A DNA stretch of 64,000 nucleotides from Pelagihabitans sp963710535 (GCA_963710535.1 CAVQAW010000003.1:372001-436000), one strand, 5' to 3'; positions 18,145 to 26,955 are shown, counted from the first letter of the stretch. Notes: generated by a model from the sequence alone, not told the origin. Translations and numbers: made by a program.

Positions 18145-18289
18145 AAAAAAAAAGCCCACATTGGCGAAGTTTTGCACAAACTCCTATGAACAGGTTTAGG
18201 GCTAACAGACCGATCAAGGATCCTTGTACAAGCAAGGCATGCTTTTACGACCTAAACTCACCCTTTTAAACTAATTAACGTTGAGTTTG
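18145..18289 (-). ncRNA. Candidate 6S-like RNA between zapA and rny
   Basis: This spacer of about 215 bases folds as a long interrupted hairpin. ACAAACTC at the 5' end (18290-18283) pairs perfectly with GAGTTTGT (18183-18176); inside it GTTTAGG (18257-18251) pairs with CCTAAAC (18200-18194); the apical part holds CCTTG/CAAGG pairings. The large internal bubble between the outer and inner stems resembles the open-promoter mimic of 6S RNA. A T-run of 9 (18153-18145) after GGGC suggests a terminated 3' end, and a TATCTTTTG box lies just upstream. 6S RNA regulates RNA polymerase, and its gene lies next to zapA in several bacteria. The assignment rests on position and fold only. Confidence 0.5.
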
Positions 18290-18290
18290 T

Positions 18291-18299
18291 CAAAAGATA
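18291..18299 (-). promoter_or_regulatory. -7-like box for the 6S-like RNA
   Basis: On the minus strand TATCTTTTG lies just before the predicted RNA start; it is one T longer than TAnnTTTG. No clear TTG -33 element was found. Confidence 0.35.
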
Positions 18300-18339
18300 T
18301 TACCAATATGGGCAGTAACTTTGATATATGTTAAAGAAC

Positions 18340-18636
18340 TTACTTTATGCTCAGCTTGGTGTTCACCAGTTGGTCAAGCGCCTTCAAGCGCTCTAGGGCC
18401 TCACTGGATCCTTCCGTTTGTTCGATGCTTTTTTGTTCAATTTTTGATGCAAATTGAAGGGCGCACATGGCCAGCACATCCTGCTTATCGCGAACGGCAT
18501 AGCTTTGTTCGAACTTTTTTGCCAGTTGCTCAATATTTTTCGCTGCTTTTCTCAGTCCTTCTTCTTGGCCTGGATCTATCGTTAAGGGATACACCCTATC
18601 TGCAATAGAAAGCTTGATTTTGAGCTTTTCCGACAT
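18340..18636 (-). CDS. zapA: Cell division protein ZapA
   Basis: A 98-residue protein with the ZapA fold: an N-terminal beta/alpha domain (KLKIKLSIADRVYPLTIDPGQEE) that continues into a helix and a C-terminal coiled coil, plus the family's segment on which tetramers form (DKQDVLAMCALQFAS near residues 50-64). ZapA binds and cross-links FtsZ filaments at the division ring. It lies 14 bases downstream of a small coiled-coil gene and upstream of the 6S-like RNA and rny. Promoter elements upstream of the coiled-coil gene probably drive both. Length fits the family. Confidence 0.88.
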   Translation of the reverse strand: MSEKLKIKLSIADRVYPLTIDPGQEEGLRKAAKNIEQLAKKFEQSYAVRDKQDVLAMCALQFASKIEQKSIEQTEGSSEALERLKALDQLVNTKLSIK

Positions 18637-18650
18637 ACTATTTAAGACAA

Positions 18651-18941
18651 TTATTCAGAAAGTTGGCCGATACAATGGTCCAATTCCCTGATCAATGTGT
18701 TTATCTTTAGCTTCGCTTCTGTTTTATTGGTATTACTGCCTAGCATTGAATTTGCGAGTTTGAGCGCGTTGTATTTCTCTTCCCATTCCGATACGGAGGT
18801 GTTCACGGTTTCCTTTTCACTTTTGATGGAAACCAGTTCCTTTTCCAACCTTTGATTCGCGAGATGCAACATGTCTAACTTGTGCAGCATCTTGCTAATT
18901 TTGTTTTCCAGAGAATCAACAATTTGAACCAATTCGCTCAT
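18651..18941 (-). CDS. Small coiled-coil protein upstream of zapA
   Basis: A 96-residue soluble protein that is almost all alpha-helix with heptad hydrophobics from residue 5 to 65 (VDSLENKISKMLHKLDMLHL and following), then a short Ser/Asn/Thr hinge and a final helix LKINTLIRELDHCIGQL. It contains no catalytic motif. Size, coiled coil and coupling to zapA recall ZapB, the coiled-coil partner of ZapA at the FtsZ ring, although clear ZapB sequence identity is not visible. A partner role in division is inferred from context. Expressed from a near-consensus promoter at 18966-18996. Confidence 0.75.
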   Translation of the reverse strand: MSELVQIVDSLENKISKMLHKLDMLHLANQRLEKELVSIKSEKETVNTSVSEWEEKYNALKLANSMLGSNTNKTEAKLKINTLIRELDHCIGQLSE

Positions 18942-18965
18942 AAACGAAATTCAATACCCTTTACA

Positions 18966-18996
18966 CAAAGTTAACATACCTGCTCAGACTTAGCAA
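18966..18996 (-). promoter_or_regulatory. Promoter for the coiled-coil gene and zapA
   Basis: On the minus strand TTG (18996-18994), a 20-base spacer and TAACTTTG (18973-18966) match the Bacteroidota consensus. The predicted start near 18960 leaves a leader of about 20 bases before the ATG at 18941. Confidence 0.65.
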
Positions 18997-19226
18997 TTCT
19001 TTTGGCAATTTTCTTGAAGTATTACTTTAAACCCCGATATTCCGATGTTTGTGTGGCCTATCAACAATTATTTTAAAGGTTTTGGCCAATCAAAGCCAAT
19101 AATTGCCATCGTCTGTTTAAATTTATCCTTTTTTCTGGGAACGTTAACAATCGGAAAATGGATTTCACTTTGGCCATCCACCAAGTAAAGTGATCGGCAC
19201 TTAAAAATCAGGTTCGCTATTTTACT

Positions 19227-20918
19227 ATGAAGAACATTGTCATTGCTTTTCTGCTTATTGGTTCAATATTGGTTCGTGGTCAGGAAGATTATCCCATAGA
19301 CGTATTCAGATCACCTTTGGACATTCCTCTGGTGCTTGCCGGAACTTTTGGCGAACTGAGATCGAACCACTTCCATTCTGGAATCGACATCAAAACACAA
19401 CAAAGGGAAGGTTTGCCTATTTATGCCATTGCCGATGGCATGGTCACTCGCATCAAAATAGCACATTGGGGCTATGGCAAAGTATTGTATATCGCACATC
19501 CCAACGGATATACCTCGGTTTATGGGCACCTTCAAAAATTCTCCCCGGAACTGGAAGCCTACGTCAAAAAACTTCAATATGACAAGCAATCCTATGAATT
19601 GGAAGTATTTCCCGATCTTGGCTCCCTCAAAGTTGAAAAGGGCGGCCTTATCGCCTATAGTGGCAACACGGGAGGGTCTTCGGGGCCTCACCTCCACTTC
19701 GAAATCAGGAGCAGTATTTCCGAAAAACCGACCAACCCGTTGCTTTACGGACTGGAGGTAAGGGATGGGACCAATCCAATCTTGGAGAAGGTATTTATTT
19801 ACCCCCTTGCCGAAAACGCACAGGTGAACCAGGGCAATGGCAAGGCTCAACTTCGCTTCTCACGACAGGCCGACGGTTCGTACCTTGCAGATAAGGTAAG
19901 CGCCTATGGCCCCATAGGATTGGGATTTGTGGGCTATGACAGACAGGATCTGGCAGCCAATAAAAACGGGGTATATTCGGTGCAAATGTCGGTGAATGGC
20001 AAGGTGTATTGTGATTATGACTTCGATAGTTTTTCTTTTGGCGAAACCAGGTACATCAATACACTGATAGACTATGCCCACATGGGCACCTACCGGGAAC
20101 GCATCCAGACCTGCTTTAAAAAACCGGGGAACCAATTGAAGATATACAACACGATCTTCAATGACGGTAAAATTGATGTGAGCGAGGGCCTCACTTATAA
20201 CATCGAGCTGCTGATCTCCGATGTTGCAGGGAATACCACCAAATTATTGATTCCAGTTGAAGGCAAAAACGAGGCCTTACGGGTCAGGGAAACGGAAGAG
20301 AAAACATCGGATTATTTGGTGGCAAAAAAGAACAACAACTATGATCTGGGTGCTGCCAAAGTGTATTTTCCGGCGAACACCTTCTATGAAGATTTTTACA
20401 TCGACCTTAAAAAAGGTATAGACACGGTCACGATCCATAACAGTAAAGTGCCGGCCCAAAAAAACTTTACCATCACTTTTGATGTTACAAAATATACGCC
20501 TGAAGAACGTGGGCAATTGTTCATCGCACGTTTGGATCGAAAACTGAATCCCGATTATGCAACCACCTATAAAAGGGGAAACGCATTTACCACAAGAACC
20601 CGTGATCTTGGCATGTATACCTTGGCGAGGGATACTACGGCACCCAGAATCCAACCGAAGAACTTTAAGGAAAAACAATGGTTGAACAACTATCGCTATC
20701 TTAGTCTTCAGATTTCGGACGATATGAGCGGTATCGATACATACTCCGCTACCCTCAATGGGGAATGGATTCTGATGGAATACGAACCGAAGACCAGAAC
20801 GCTTACCTATAACTTCGATGATAAAATCCTGGACAAAACACTCTGTGAGCTGGAAGTAGTCGTCACCGATAATGTCGGCAACACCGCCACCTTTCAAAGT
20901 ACGTTTTATCGAAAATAA
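19227..20918 (+). CDS. Secreted M23 family (LytM) peptidase
   Basis: A 563-residue protein with a signal peptide (residues 2-17, cleavage near RGQ) and an N-terminal M23 domain at about residues 45-170. The zinc ligands are visible: HFHSGID (His50, Asp54) and GPHLHFEI (His155, His157), with the supporting YGHLQKF at 99-105. All catalytic residues are present, so it should be an active peptidoglycan endopeptidase rather than a degenerate regulator. Residues 190-563 are beta-rich and probably Ig-like, with DDMSGIDTYSATLNGEW near residue 497 resembling cadherin-like repeats. It lies 5 bases upstream of a TonB-dependent receptor gene and is probably cotranscribed with it. Confidence 0.87.
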   Translation: MKNIVIAFLLIGSILVRGQEDYPIDVFRSPLDIPLVLAGTFGELRSNHFHSGIDIKTQQREGLPIYAIADGMVTRIKIAHWGYGKVLYIAHPNGYTSVYGHLQKFSPELEAYVKKLQYDKQSYELEVFPDLGSLKVEKGGLIAYSGNTGGSSGPHLHFEIRSSISEKPTNPLLYGLEVRDGTNPILEKVFIYPLAENAQVNQGNGKAQLRFSRQADGSYLADKVSAYGPIGLGFVGYDRQDLAANKNGVYSVQMSVNGKVYCDYDFDSFSFGETRYINTLIDYAHMGTYRERIQTCFKKPGNQLKIYNTIFNDGKIDVSEGLTYNIELLISDVAGNTTKLLIPVEGKNEALRVRETEEKTSDYLVAKKNNNYDLGAAKVYFPANTFYEDFYIDLKKGIDTVTIHNSKVPAQKNFTITFDVTKYTPEERGQLFIARLDRKLNPDYATTYKRGNAFTTRTRDLGMYTLARDTTAPRIQPKNFKEKQWLNNYRYLSLQISDDMSGIDTYSATLNGEWILMEYEPKTRTLTYNFDDKILDKTLCELEVVVTDNVGNTATFQSTFYRK

Positions 20919-20923
20919 ACAGA

Positions 20924-23392
20924 TTGAAGTGCGCTAGATTCCTTTTTCCGATTTTGGTCCTATGCCATTTGGGACTGGCTTGGGCACAGACGGCTACCAT
21001 AACCGGACTGGTGCTGGATGAACGCAATCTGCCCCTCCCAGGAGTCAACATTTCTGCCGCAGATCATGGTGGCTTTACAGACAATGATGGATTCTACGTG
21101 TTACAAATCACCGCAGAAATTCCCACCAACATTACTTTTTCCCATTTAGGGCATAAAGATGTGGTTTTGGAGAATCTTATCCTGACCACCAACGAAACCT
21201 ATGAATTTAATCCGGTGATGCGCACCAGTGTCACCCAAATCGATGGGGTCACCGTTTCCCCGACCGGAGAAAAACAAGTGGAAGGAGTGGTCTCGATCGC
21301 TCCTGACATGGTGAGAAAAATACCTGGTGCCAATGCAGGCGTGGAAAACATCTTAAAACTATTGCCCGGGGTGAACTCCAGCAATGAGCTCAGTACCCAA
21401 TATTCTGTAAGGGGAGGGAATTATGATGAAAACCTGGTCTATGTCAACGAAATAGAAGTTTACCGCCCTTTTTTGGTCCGATCCGCGCAACAGGAGGGTT
21501 TGAGTTTCGTAAACAGTGATCTGGTGCAAGGTCTCAAATTTTCCCCTGGCGGCTTTCAAGCCAAATATGGCGATAAGCAATCCTCGGTGCTGGATATAAC
21601 CTATAAAAATCCGACCACCTTCGGCGTGAGCCTCGATGCCAGTTTTTTAGGGGCGGCCGCAGCCGTCGAGACCATATCGAAAAACAGGAATTTCAGTGGG
21701 GTTACCGGAATACGATATCGCAACAACGGCCTTTTGGTAAGGAGTCAAGAGACCCAAACGAATTTCAATCCGTCTTTCGCCGATGTTCAAAGTTATCTCA
21801 CCTATCGATTTTCGAACAAGTTCAATCTAAACTTCCTAGGGAACATTTCGGTCAACGACTATGAAAATGAACCATTGCGAAGACAGACCAATTTTGGTAC
21901 CCTGAACGACCTTCGCGCATTGACGGTGTTCTATAATGGCCGGGAAAACAATCGATTTGCCAATGCCATGGCGGCGTTCAAAGGCAATTATTCCTTGAAC
22001 GATCGCGTAACCTTAAAGCTTATATCCTCAATTTTCCATGCCACGGAAGAGGAATACTCCGACGTCCTCGCACAATATCAGCTGGGGGCCGTCGACACGG
22101 ACCTTGGCAGTGAAACATTGGGAGAGGCTACGACTTCTAGGGGATTGGGATCGACGCTCAACCGGGCAAGGAACGACTTGGACGCTTTGATCTTCAATCT
22201 TGAACAAAAAGGCAAGTATACCAAGGCCGGAAAGGCCTTGGAATGGGGAGTGAAATATTCACATGAGGATATCAGGGACCAATTGCGCGAATCGGAGTTC
22301 ATCGATTCCGCAGGATTTTTTATAAGACCTCCCCTGCCCGGTTTTGTCAACAATCAGCCCGAAGTACCCTTTGAAGCCCCGTTGGCGGCCTATGAGGCCG
22401 TTGCCGCAGTCAATTTTACAAAGACCAACCGATTCAGTGGGTATCTACAATTCAGCGACCAAAGGCAATGGCAACAGATGGATGTTTATTTTAACCTGGG
22501 GGTTAGGGCGCAACACTGGACGATCAGCGGTACCGGGGTCGAAAAAGTAGCGCAGACCATCGTCAGCCCACGGGCCCAATTTGCCTTCAAACCGCATTGG
22601 AAACGAGACATGCTCTTCAGATTTTCAGGCGGGGTTTACCAACAACCCCCTTTTTACAGGGAAATGCGCAATCGGGAAGGCCTCATCGTACCCGGGGTAA
22701 AAGCACAAAAATCGATTCATTATGTTTTGGGCAATGAGTATAGTTTTACGATTTGGGACCGACCCTTCACCTTGGTCGGAGAAGCCTACTACAAACACCT
22801 GACCCGGGTGAACGCCTATACCTTGGAAGATGTGCGGATAAGGTATCGGGCAGATAACGACGCAAAGGCCTATGTGTATGGTTTTGAATTGCGCATGAAC
22901 GGGGCCTTTGTACCGGGAACGGAATCATGGGTGAGCATCGGTTATCTTACATCTGAAGAAAACATCGGCCAACGCGGCTACATATCAAGGCCTACCGATC
23001 AAAGGTTAAAATTGGGGCTGCTGTTTCAAGATTACCTTCCCGATTATCCCAACGTGAAGATGTACCTCAACCTGGTTTACAACACAGGAGTGCCCGGAGG
23101 TTCGCCCAATAATGCCGATCCCTATATTTTTCAGAATAGATTAAGAGATTATAAACGGGCAGATTTGGGAATTTCCTATATTTTTGTGGGAGGCAACAGG
23201 AAATATCCAAAAAACCATTGGCTTGGGCGATTTAAGGCCTTTAACGGTGGTTTCGAAATATTCAATTTGTTCAACACCCAAAATGCCATCACCAATACCT
23301 GGGTAAGGGACGTTGACAGCAAACAGCAATATGCCATCCCCAATTTTATGACCAGTAGGGTTTTCAATATCAGGGTGGGGTTTCGGCTATGA
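20924..23392 (+). CDS. TonB-dependent receptor
   Basis: An 822-residue outer-membrane protein with a signal peptide (ILVLCHLGLAWAQ), a carboxypeptidase-regulatory-like domain at about residues 25-105 (ITGLVLDERNLPLPGVNI), a plug domain (VRKIPGANAGVENILKLLPG at about 125-145, YSVRGGNYDENLVYVNE) and a 22-strand beta-barrel ending in the aromatic-rich FNIRVGFRL. No SusD-like partner is adjacent, so this is unlikely to be a glycan-utilisation pair; siderophore, peptide or other small-ligand import is possible. The start is TTG, 5 bases after the M23 gene's stop. Together with the following secreted protein it forms a three-gene envelope cluster. Confidence 0.88.
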   Translation: MKCARFLFPILVLCHLGLAWAQTATITGLVLDERNLPLPGVNISAADHGGFTDNDGFYVLQITAEIPTNITFSHLGHKDVVLENLILTTNETYEFNPVMRTSVTQIDGVTVSPTGEKQVEGVVSIAPDMVRKIPGANAGVENILKLLPGVNSSNELSTQYSVRGGNYDENLVYVNEIEVYRPFLVRSAQQEGLSFVNSDLVQGLKFSPGGFQAKYGDKQSSVLDITYKNPTTFGVSLDASFLGAAAAVETISKNRNFSGVTGIRYRNNGLLVRSQETQTNFNPSFADVQSYLTYRFSNKFNLNFLGNISVNDYENEPLRRQTNFGTLNDLRALTVFYNGRENNRFANAMAAFKGNYSLNDRVTLKLISSIFHATEEEYSDVLAQYQLGAVDTDLGSETLGEATTSRGLGSTLNRARNDLDALIFNLEQKGKYTKAGKALEWGVKYSHEDIRDQLRESEFIDSAGFFIRPPLPGFVNNQPEVPFEAPLAAYEAVAAVNFTKTNRFSGYLQFSDQRQWQQMDVYFNLGVRAQHWTISGTGVEKVAQTIVSPRAQFAFKPHWKRDMLFRFSGGVYQQPPFYREMRNREGLIVPGVKAQKSIHYVLGNEYSFTIWDRPFTLVGEAYYKHLTRVNAYTLEDVRIRYRADNDAKAYVYGFELRMNGAFVPGTESWVSIGYLTSEENIGQRGYISRPTDQRLKLGLLFQDYLPDYPNVKMYLNLVYNTGVPGGSPNNADPYIFQNRLRDYKRADLGISYIFVGGNRKYPKNHWLGRFKAFNGGFEIFNLFNTQNAITNTWVRDVDSKQQYAIPNFMTSRVFNIRVGFRL

Positions 23393-23419
23393 TCCACGGC
23401 CACTTTAACGATTTCAAAA

Positions 23420-24082
23420 ATGAAAAATACGATACTGCTTTCCTTTTTCCTTATGGGCACCCTCATTTTGCACGCCCAAAAAAATATTTATGAAAGCGAT
23501 GCTTTTGATGAATTGAGCCAAAAACATGAGGTGCTGGCCATATTGCCGTTTATCACCCATTTGGATCTCAAGGAAAATTTGACCAAGGACCAATTGAAAG
23601 CGATGGAGAAAAAAGAGGGTCTCGCCGTACAGAATGCCTTGGAAAGCTATTTTTCGCAAAGAAAAAAGAAAAAGAAATTTTCGGTAGATTTCCAAAACAT
23701 CAAAAACACCAATGCCATACTGGCCCAGAACAACATCACTTTTGAAAACATGGACATATACACCACCAAGCAATTGAGTGAATTATTGCAGGTAGATGGT
23801 ATCATCAGTGGAAACCTAGACCTCAATGTGCTGCTTTCGGACGGCGTTGCTGCCAAGTTCAGCATTATCGATTATTTTTTGGGCGAAGCGAACTATGGCC
23901 GAATCGGGATCAAGATCAGTGATGGTGACAAAGGGAAACTTCTATGGAAATATGAAAAAGAGATCAACAAAAAGTCGGGAAAAAACACCACCGATATGAT
24001 CGATCGTATGATGAAACTGGCCTCCCGTAAATTTCCATACGACAGGGAAAAAAAGAAAGAACGAAAAAAACAGGAAGGCTAA
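23420..24082 (+). CDS. Secreted protein of unknown function
   Basis: A 220-residue protein with a clear signal peptide (MKNTILLSFFLMGTLILHAQ). The mature part is mixed alpha/beta with very lysine-rich patches (SQRKKKKKF near residue 75, and the C-terminal KKKERKKQ run). The middle segment TTKQLSELLQVDGIISGNLDLNV resembles the shape of periplasmic CsgG/GNA1162-like domains that sense or build secretion assemblies, but I cannot assign the family with certainty. It follows the TonB receptor by 27 bases and is probably coexpressed. Its stop overlaps the convergent cysteine desulfurase stop by 4 bases (CTAA). Confidence 0.7.
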   Translation: MKNTILLSFFLMGTLILHAQKNIYESDAFDELSQKHEVLAILPFITHLDLKENLTKDQLKAMEKKEGLAVQNALESYFSQRKKKKKFSVDFQNIKNTNAILAQNNITFENMDIYTTKQLSELLQVDGIISGNLDLNVLLSDGVAAKFSIIDYFLGEANYGRIGIKISDGDKGKLLWKYEKEINKKSGKNTTDMIDRMMKLASRKFPYDREKKKERKKQEG

Positions 24083-25233
24083 TTGGTCATGAACTCCTTC
24101 AATACCCCGATTACATAATCCAATTCTTCTTTGGTATTGTATTTTGAAAAACTGAACCTTATGGAAGGCTTTTTAAGATCTTCCTCCGAGAGTATTTCGG
24201 TAAGAACGTGAGACCCAAGGTCGCTGCCCGATTGGCACGCACTGCCCTTTGAACAGGCAATTCCCTTGATATCCAAATGAAACAACAACATCAATGCCTT
24301 ATGCGCGTCGATGGGCAAACATACATTTACCAAGGTATAGGTGCTCTGCTGCAGATCTCCCGAAAGTCCATTGAATTTTATCCCGGGAATGGCCTTGTGG
24401 ATCGTTTCGATGAAATATCGCTTGAGCCCTTTAACATATTCCCGCTCCGTTTCCAGATTGTCGTAAGCCGCCATAAAGGCCTTTTCCAAACCCACGATAT
24501 TATGATAGGCCTCGGTGCCCCCCCTGAAGCCTCGTTCCTGCGACCCCCCGGATATGAAGGGTTTTAAACCGGAGTTTTTCCGGATAAAGGCAAATCCGAT
24601 CCCTTTCGGACCGTGGAACTTGTGGGCGGCGGCCGTTAAAAAATCAATGGGTACCTGCTTCAGGTCCCAGGTATAATGGCCAATTGATTGTACCGTATCC
24701 GAATGCAAAAGGGCCGCATTACGTGTACAGATTTCGCTTATCTTTTGAATATCGACAAGATTTCCGATCTCGTTGTTCACGTGCATCAGGGAGACCAACT
24801 TTTTCGAATCGTCTTTTTGCAGGAGTTCCTCCAAATGGGAAAGGTCAGGATTTCCCGTATCTTCCAAGTTCACGAACTGAAGGGAAATGCCATGCTCCTT
24901 CACCAGATCTTCGGCGGTGTGAAGCACGGCATGGTGCTCTATTTTGGTGGTGATGACCGTTTGCACTCCGAGATCGCGCACCGCACAGCGCAATATCATA
25001 TTATCTGCCTCGGTGCCGCCCGAGGTGAAGATGATTTCCGAAGGTTGGGCATTTAAATATTTGGCGATGGTTTTCCTAGCGGTTTCAACCGCGGTCTTGG
25101 CAGCCCTTCCGAAACTATGGCTGGAAGATGGGTTGCCATAACATTCTGCAAGGGCCTTTTGCATTTCGACAATCACCTCGTCCCTTACCTGAGTGGTTGC
25201 CGCACTATCCAAATAAACTTTTTTCAACTCCAA
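24079..25233 (-). CDS. Cysteine desulfurase (NifS/IscS family)
   Basis: A 384-residue PLP enzyme that removes sulfur from cysteine as a persulfide for iron-sulfur cluster or thio-nucleoside synthesis. Visible motifs: SGGTEADN (71-78), HVNNEIG (151-157), the PLP-binding Lys205 in AHKFHGPKG, and the loop ACSKGSACQSG with Cys333 as the probable persulfide-carrying residue and a second Cys at 327. The rather long active-site loop fits group I (IscS/NifS). No Suf or Isc scaffold genes are adjacent, so the sulfur acceptor is unknown. The start is at 25233, with a 97-base divergent spacer to the lipoprotein gene. Confidence 0.9.
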   Translation of the reverse strand: MELKKVYLDSAATTQVRDEVIVEMQKALAECYGNPSSSHSFGRAAKTAVETARKTIAKYLNAQPSEIIFTSGGTEADNMILRCAVRDLGVQTVITTKIEHHAVLHTAEDLVKEHGISLQFVNLEDTGNPDLSHLEELLQKDDSKKLVSLMHVNNEIGNLVDIQKISEICTRNAALLHSDTVQSIGHYTWDLKQVPIDFLTAAAHKFHGPKGIGFAFIRKNSGLKPFISGGSQERGFRGGTEAYHNIVGLEKAFMAAYDNLETEREYVKGLKRYFIETIHKAIPGIKFNGLSGDLQQSTYTLVNVCLPIDAHKALMLLFHLDIKGIACSKGSACQSGSDLGSHVLTEILSEEDLKKPSIRFSFSKYNTKEELDYVIGVLKEFMTN

Positions 25234-25318
25234 ACCCTAGTCATTTTCAGATTTCAAAAATAACCCAAATAAACTTAATTTATGCTCGAATTGCGATAAT
25301 CCTATGGTTAATTTCGAT

Positions 25319-25326
25319 TAAATTTG
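25319..25326 (+). promoter_or_regulatory. -7 box immediately before a lipoprotein start
   Basis: TAAATTTG matches TAnnTTTG exactly and ends 4 bases before the ATG at 25331, so a transcript from it would begin at or near the start codon and have almost no leader. Confidence 0.45.
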
Positions 25327-25330
25327 GGCC

Positions 25331-26347
25331 ATGAAACGTATTTTAATTCTAGTCCTGCCCCTGCTATTTTTATCTTGTAACGATGGAGAACTTCAAATAG
25401 AAGCCCTCGACTTTGATGCCGCCTCGGTCGAATTTTGTGTAACGGCTTCCGACGACAAATTAACCAATACCTTTTTCTTTAAAATCCAGGGCGATGAAGC
25501 TTTATTGCTTACCATGGGTACCGGACAGTTCAAGAATACCACCTCATTGGACGGCTCCATCAACAGTAAACTTACCGCCAGCGCCAATCCAAAGTTGATC
25601 TATCGGCTTTTCAGCGGTACCGTGAACAAGGCTTATTTTTGTGATGCCATTCCTGCCGCGGAACCGGGCGTGATCAAAGAAAACAGCGCCAGTGGCGGTA
25701 CGGTAACGGTCACCACTTCGGTGAGCAAAGTGGGTAAGTCCAATAAAACCTACACCCACAATATGGCGATAAACGATCTTTCACTGACCAATGAATTGGG
25801 GGAAAGACTCACCGATACTTCGACCCTCGATTATGGAAACTTTACAACGGATACACAAAACAGCGGCAGTCTCGATGTTCCTTTTTCGAATTATACTTCG
25901 ATCAGTTGGGTGGCATGTGGCACGCCACCAGCGGTCGGGAACATAAGGCTCTATAAAGTTTTGAACGACGAATCGATCACCCTGGAAATTCCGGAATCCT
26001 TGATTGCAAATGTAGCCACTGGAGAAGCTCCAAGAAGCGCCCTTTTGGAAGGGACCGTTCGTTTTAAAAATACGGTTTTCAATGCCTTGGCGACCCAAGA
26101 ATTTTTTTGCGGTACCGCATTGCCGGAAGCGATCACCGCCTGGGATTTTGTCAGTGATTCTGGGAGCATTACGGTAACCACCGTGGAAAACGCGCCCAAT
26201 GCCCAGGGCCAGTTGAACTACACCCATACGCTCTCGCTCACCAACCTGGTCTTGGTGCTGAAGGGAAATGGTGACAATGTTGCAGATATTGTGTTGGAAG
26301 CCATTCCTACGGTTTCCTTGGGCACCTACACCACCATAGCGCCCTAG
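25331..26347 (+). CDS. Lipoprotein with two diverged internal repeats
   Basis: A 338-residue protein with a lipoprotein signal (LLFLSC, Cys17). Two halves of about 150 residues share the order F-x-G-T-V, FC, P, then a G-(T/S)-(V/I)-TVTT strand and a (N)YTH segment: KAYFCDAIP with GGTVTVTT and TYTHNM in the first, EFFCGTALP with SGSITVTT and NYTHTL in the second. Each half contains a single conserved Cys, which could pair or bind something. Beta-rich, extracytoplasmic. No known family recognised. Its stop overlaps the Smr gene's stop by 4 bases (CTAG). Confidence 0.72.
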   Translation: MKRILILVLPLLFLSCNDGELQIEALDFDAASVEFCVTASDDKLTNTFFFKIQGDEALLLTMGTGQFKNTTSLDGSINSKLTASANPKLIYRLFSGTVNKAYFCDAIPAAEPGVIKENSASGGTVTVTTSVSKVGKSNKTYTHNMAINDLSLTNELGERLTDTSTLDYGNFTTDTQNSGSLDVPFSNYTSISWVACGTPPAVGNIRLYKVLNDESITLEIPESLIANVATGEAPRSALLEGTVRFKNTVFNALATQEFFCGTALPEAITAWDFVSDSGSITVTTVENAPNAQGQLNYTHTLSLTNLVLVLKGNGDNVADIVLEAIPTVSLGTYTTIAP

Positions 26348-26892
26348 GGCTTCTGATAGATATAGACTTCGGTGGCGCCCAAGCCATATTGTTGGTAATC
26401 GGCATCATAATGCGTGACATTTTCATAACGTCCAAAAAGATAATACAATTCTTCTTTGAGCACGCCTTCCCCTACCCCGTGGATGAACACCACTTTTTGG
26501 ATGCGCTTCTCCATGGCAAACTGCAACTGCCTTTTTGCCGTATCCAATTGTAGGTTCAACATATCGTGGTTGCTCATGCCCTTCGTGGAAGCCACCAATT
26601 GGTTGATATGAAGATCCACCTCCATTTTTGGGGCATTGCGTTCTTTGGGTCTCGGCACCGGGCTGTGCTTTTTTTTGGGCAATTCCTTTTCCGCCTTGAC
26701 CATTGACACTTCTTGGTTGGTGACCCTAATTTCAGAAGAACGCTGTGCAAGCAGCAATTCATTGGGGCGATAGGTCAACAAAAATCCCTCGTCACTTTCA
26801 ATCGTGATTTCTTCCGGATTTACTTGTACGACCTTTCCCATAATGGTATCGTCGATGGTCTCCACCTTGTCCCCAATGTTAAAAACAGCCAT
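26344..26892 (-). CDS. Smr domain protein (MutS2 C-domain-like)
   Basis: With the ATG at 26892 the protein has 182 residues: an N-terminal beta-barrel-like stretch (FNIGDKVETIDDTIMGKVV), a basic linker rich in Lys, Pro and Arg (about residues 70-95), and a C-terminal Smr domain (DLHINQLVAS, then VVFIHGVGEGVLKEEL near residue 137). Smr domains nick DNA or RNA, or bind ribosomes in stalled-ribosome rescue; which of these this protein does is not shown. Bacteroidota carry such short Smr proteins separate from MutS2. Start selected because a TATTTTTG box at 26918-26911 lies upstream of it, whereas an alternative ATG at 26913 overlaps that box. Confidence 0.8.
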   Translation of the reverse strand: MAVFNIGDKVETIDDTIMGKVVQVNPEEITIESDEGFLLTYRPNELLLAQRSSEIRVTNQEVSMVKAEKELPKKKHSPVPRPKERNAPKMEVDLHINQLVASTKGMSNHDMLNLQLDTAKRQLQFAMEKRIQKVVFIHGVGEGVLKEELYYLFGRYENVTHYDADYQQYGLGATEVYIYQKP

Positions 26893-26910
26893 CATTTTAT
26901 TTTTATTCCC

Positions 26911-26918
26911 CAAAAATA
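26911..26918 (-). promoter_or_regulatory. -7 box for the Smr gene
   Basis: On the minus strand TATTTTTG matches TAnnTTTG and ends 18 bases before the ATG at 26892. The -33 element is not evident at normal spacing. Confidence 0.4.
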
Positions 26919-26955
26919 ATAGTAATTTTCAGCTAAGAATCGCAATGGGCTAAAA

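Noticed and set aside
18126..18179. Earlier start for RNase Y
   Set aside because: The added residues precede the transmembrane anchor and overlap the T-run of the RNA candidate.
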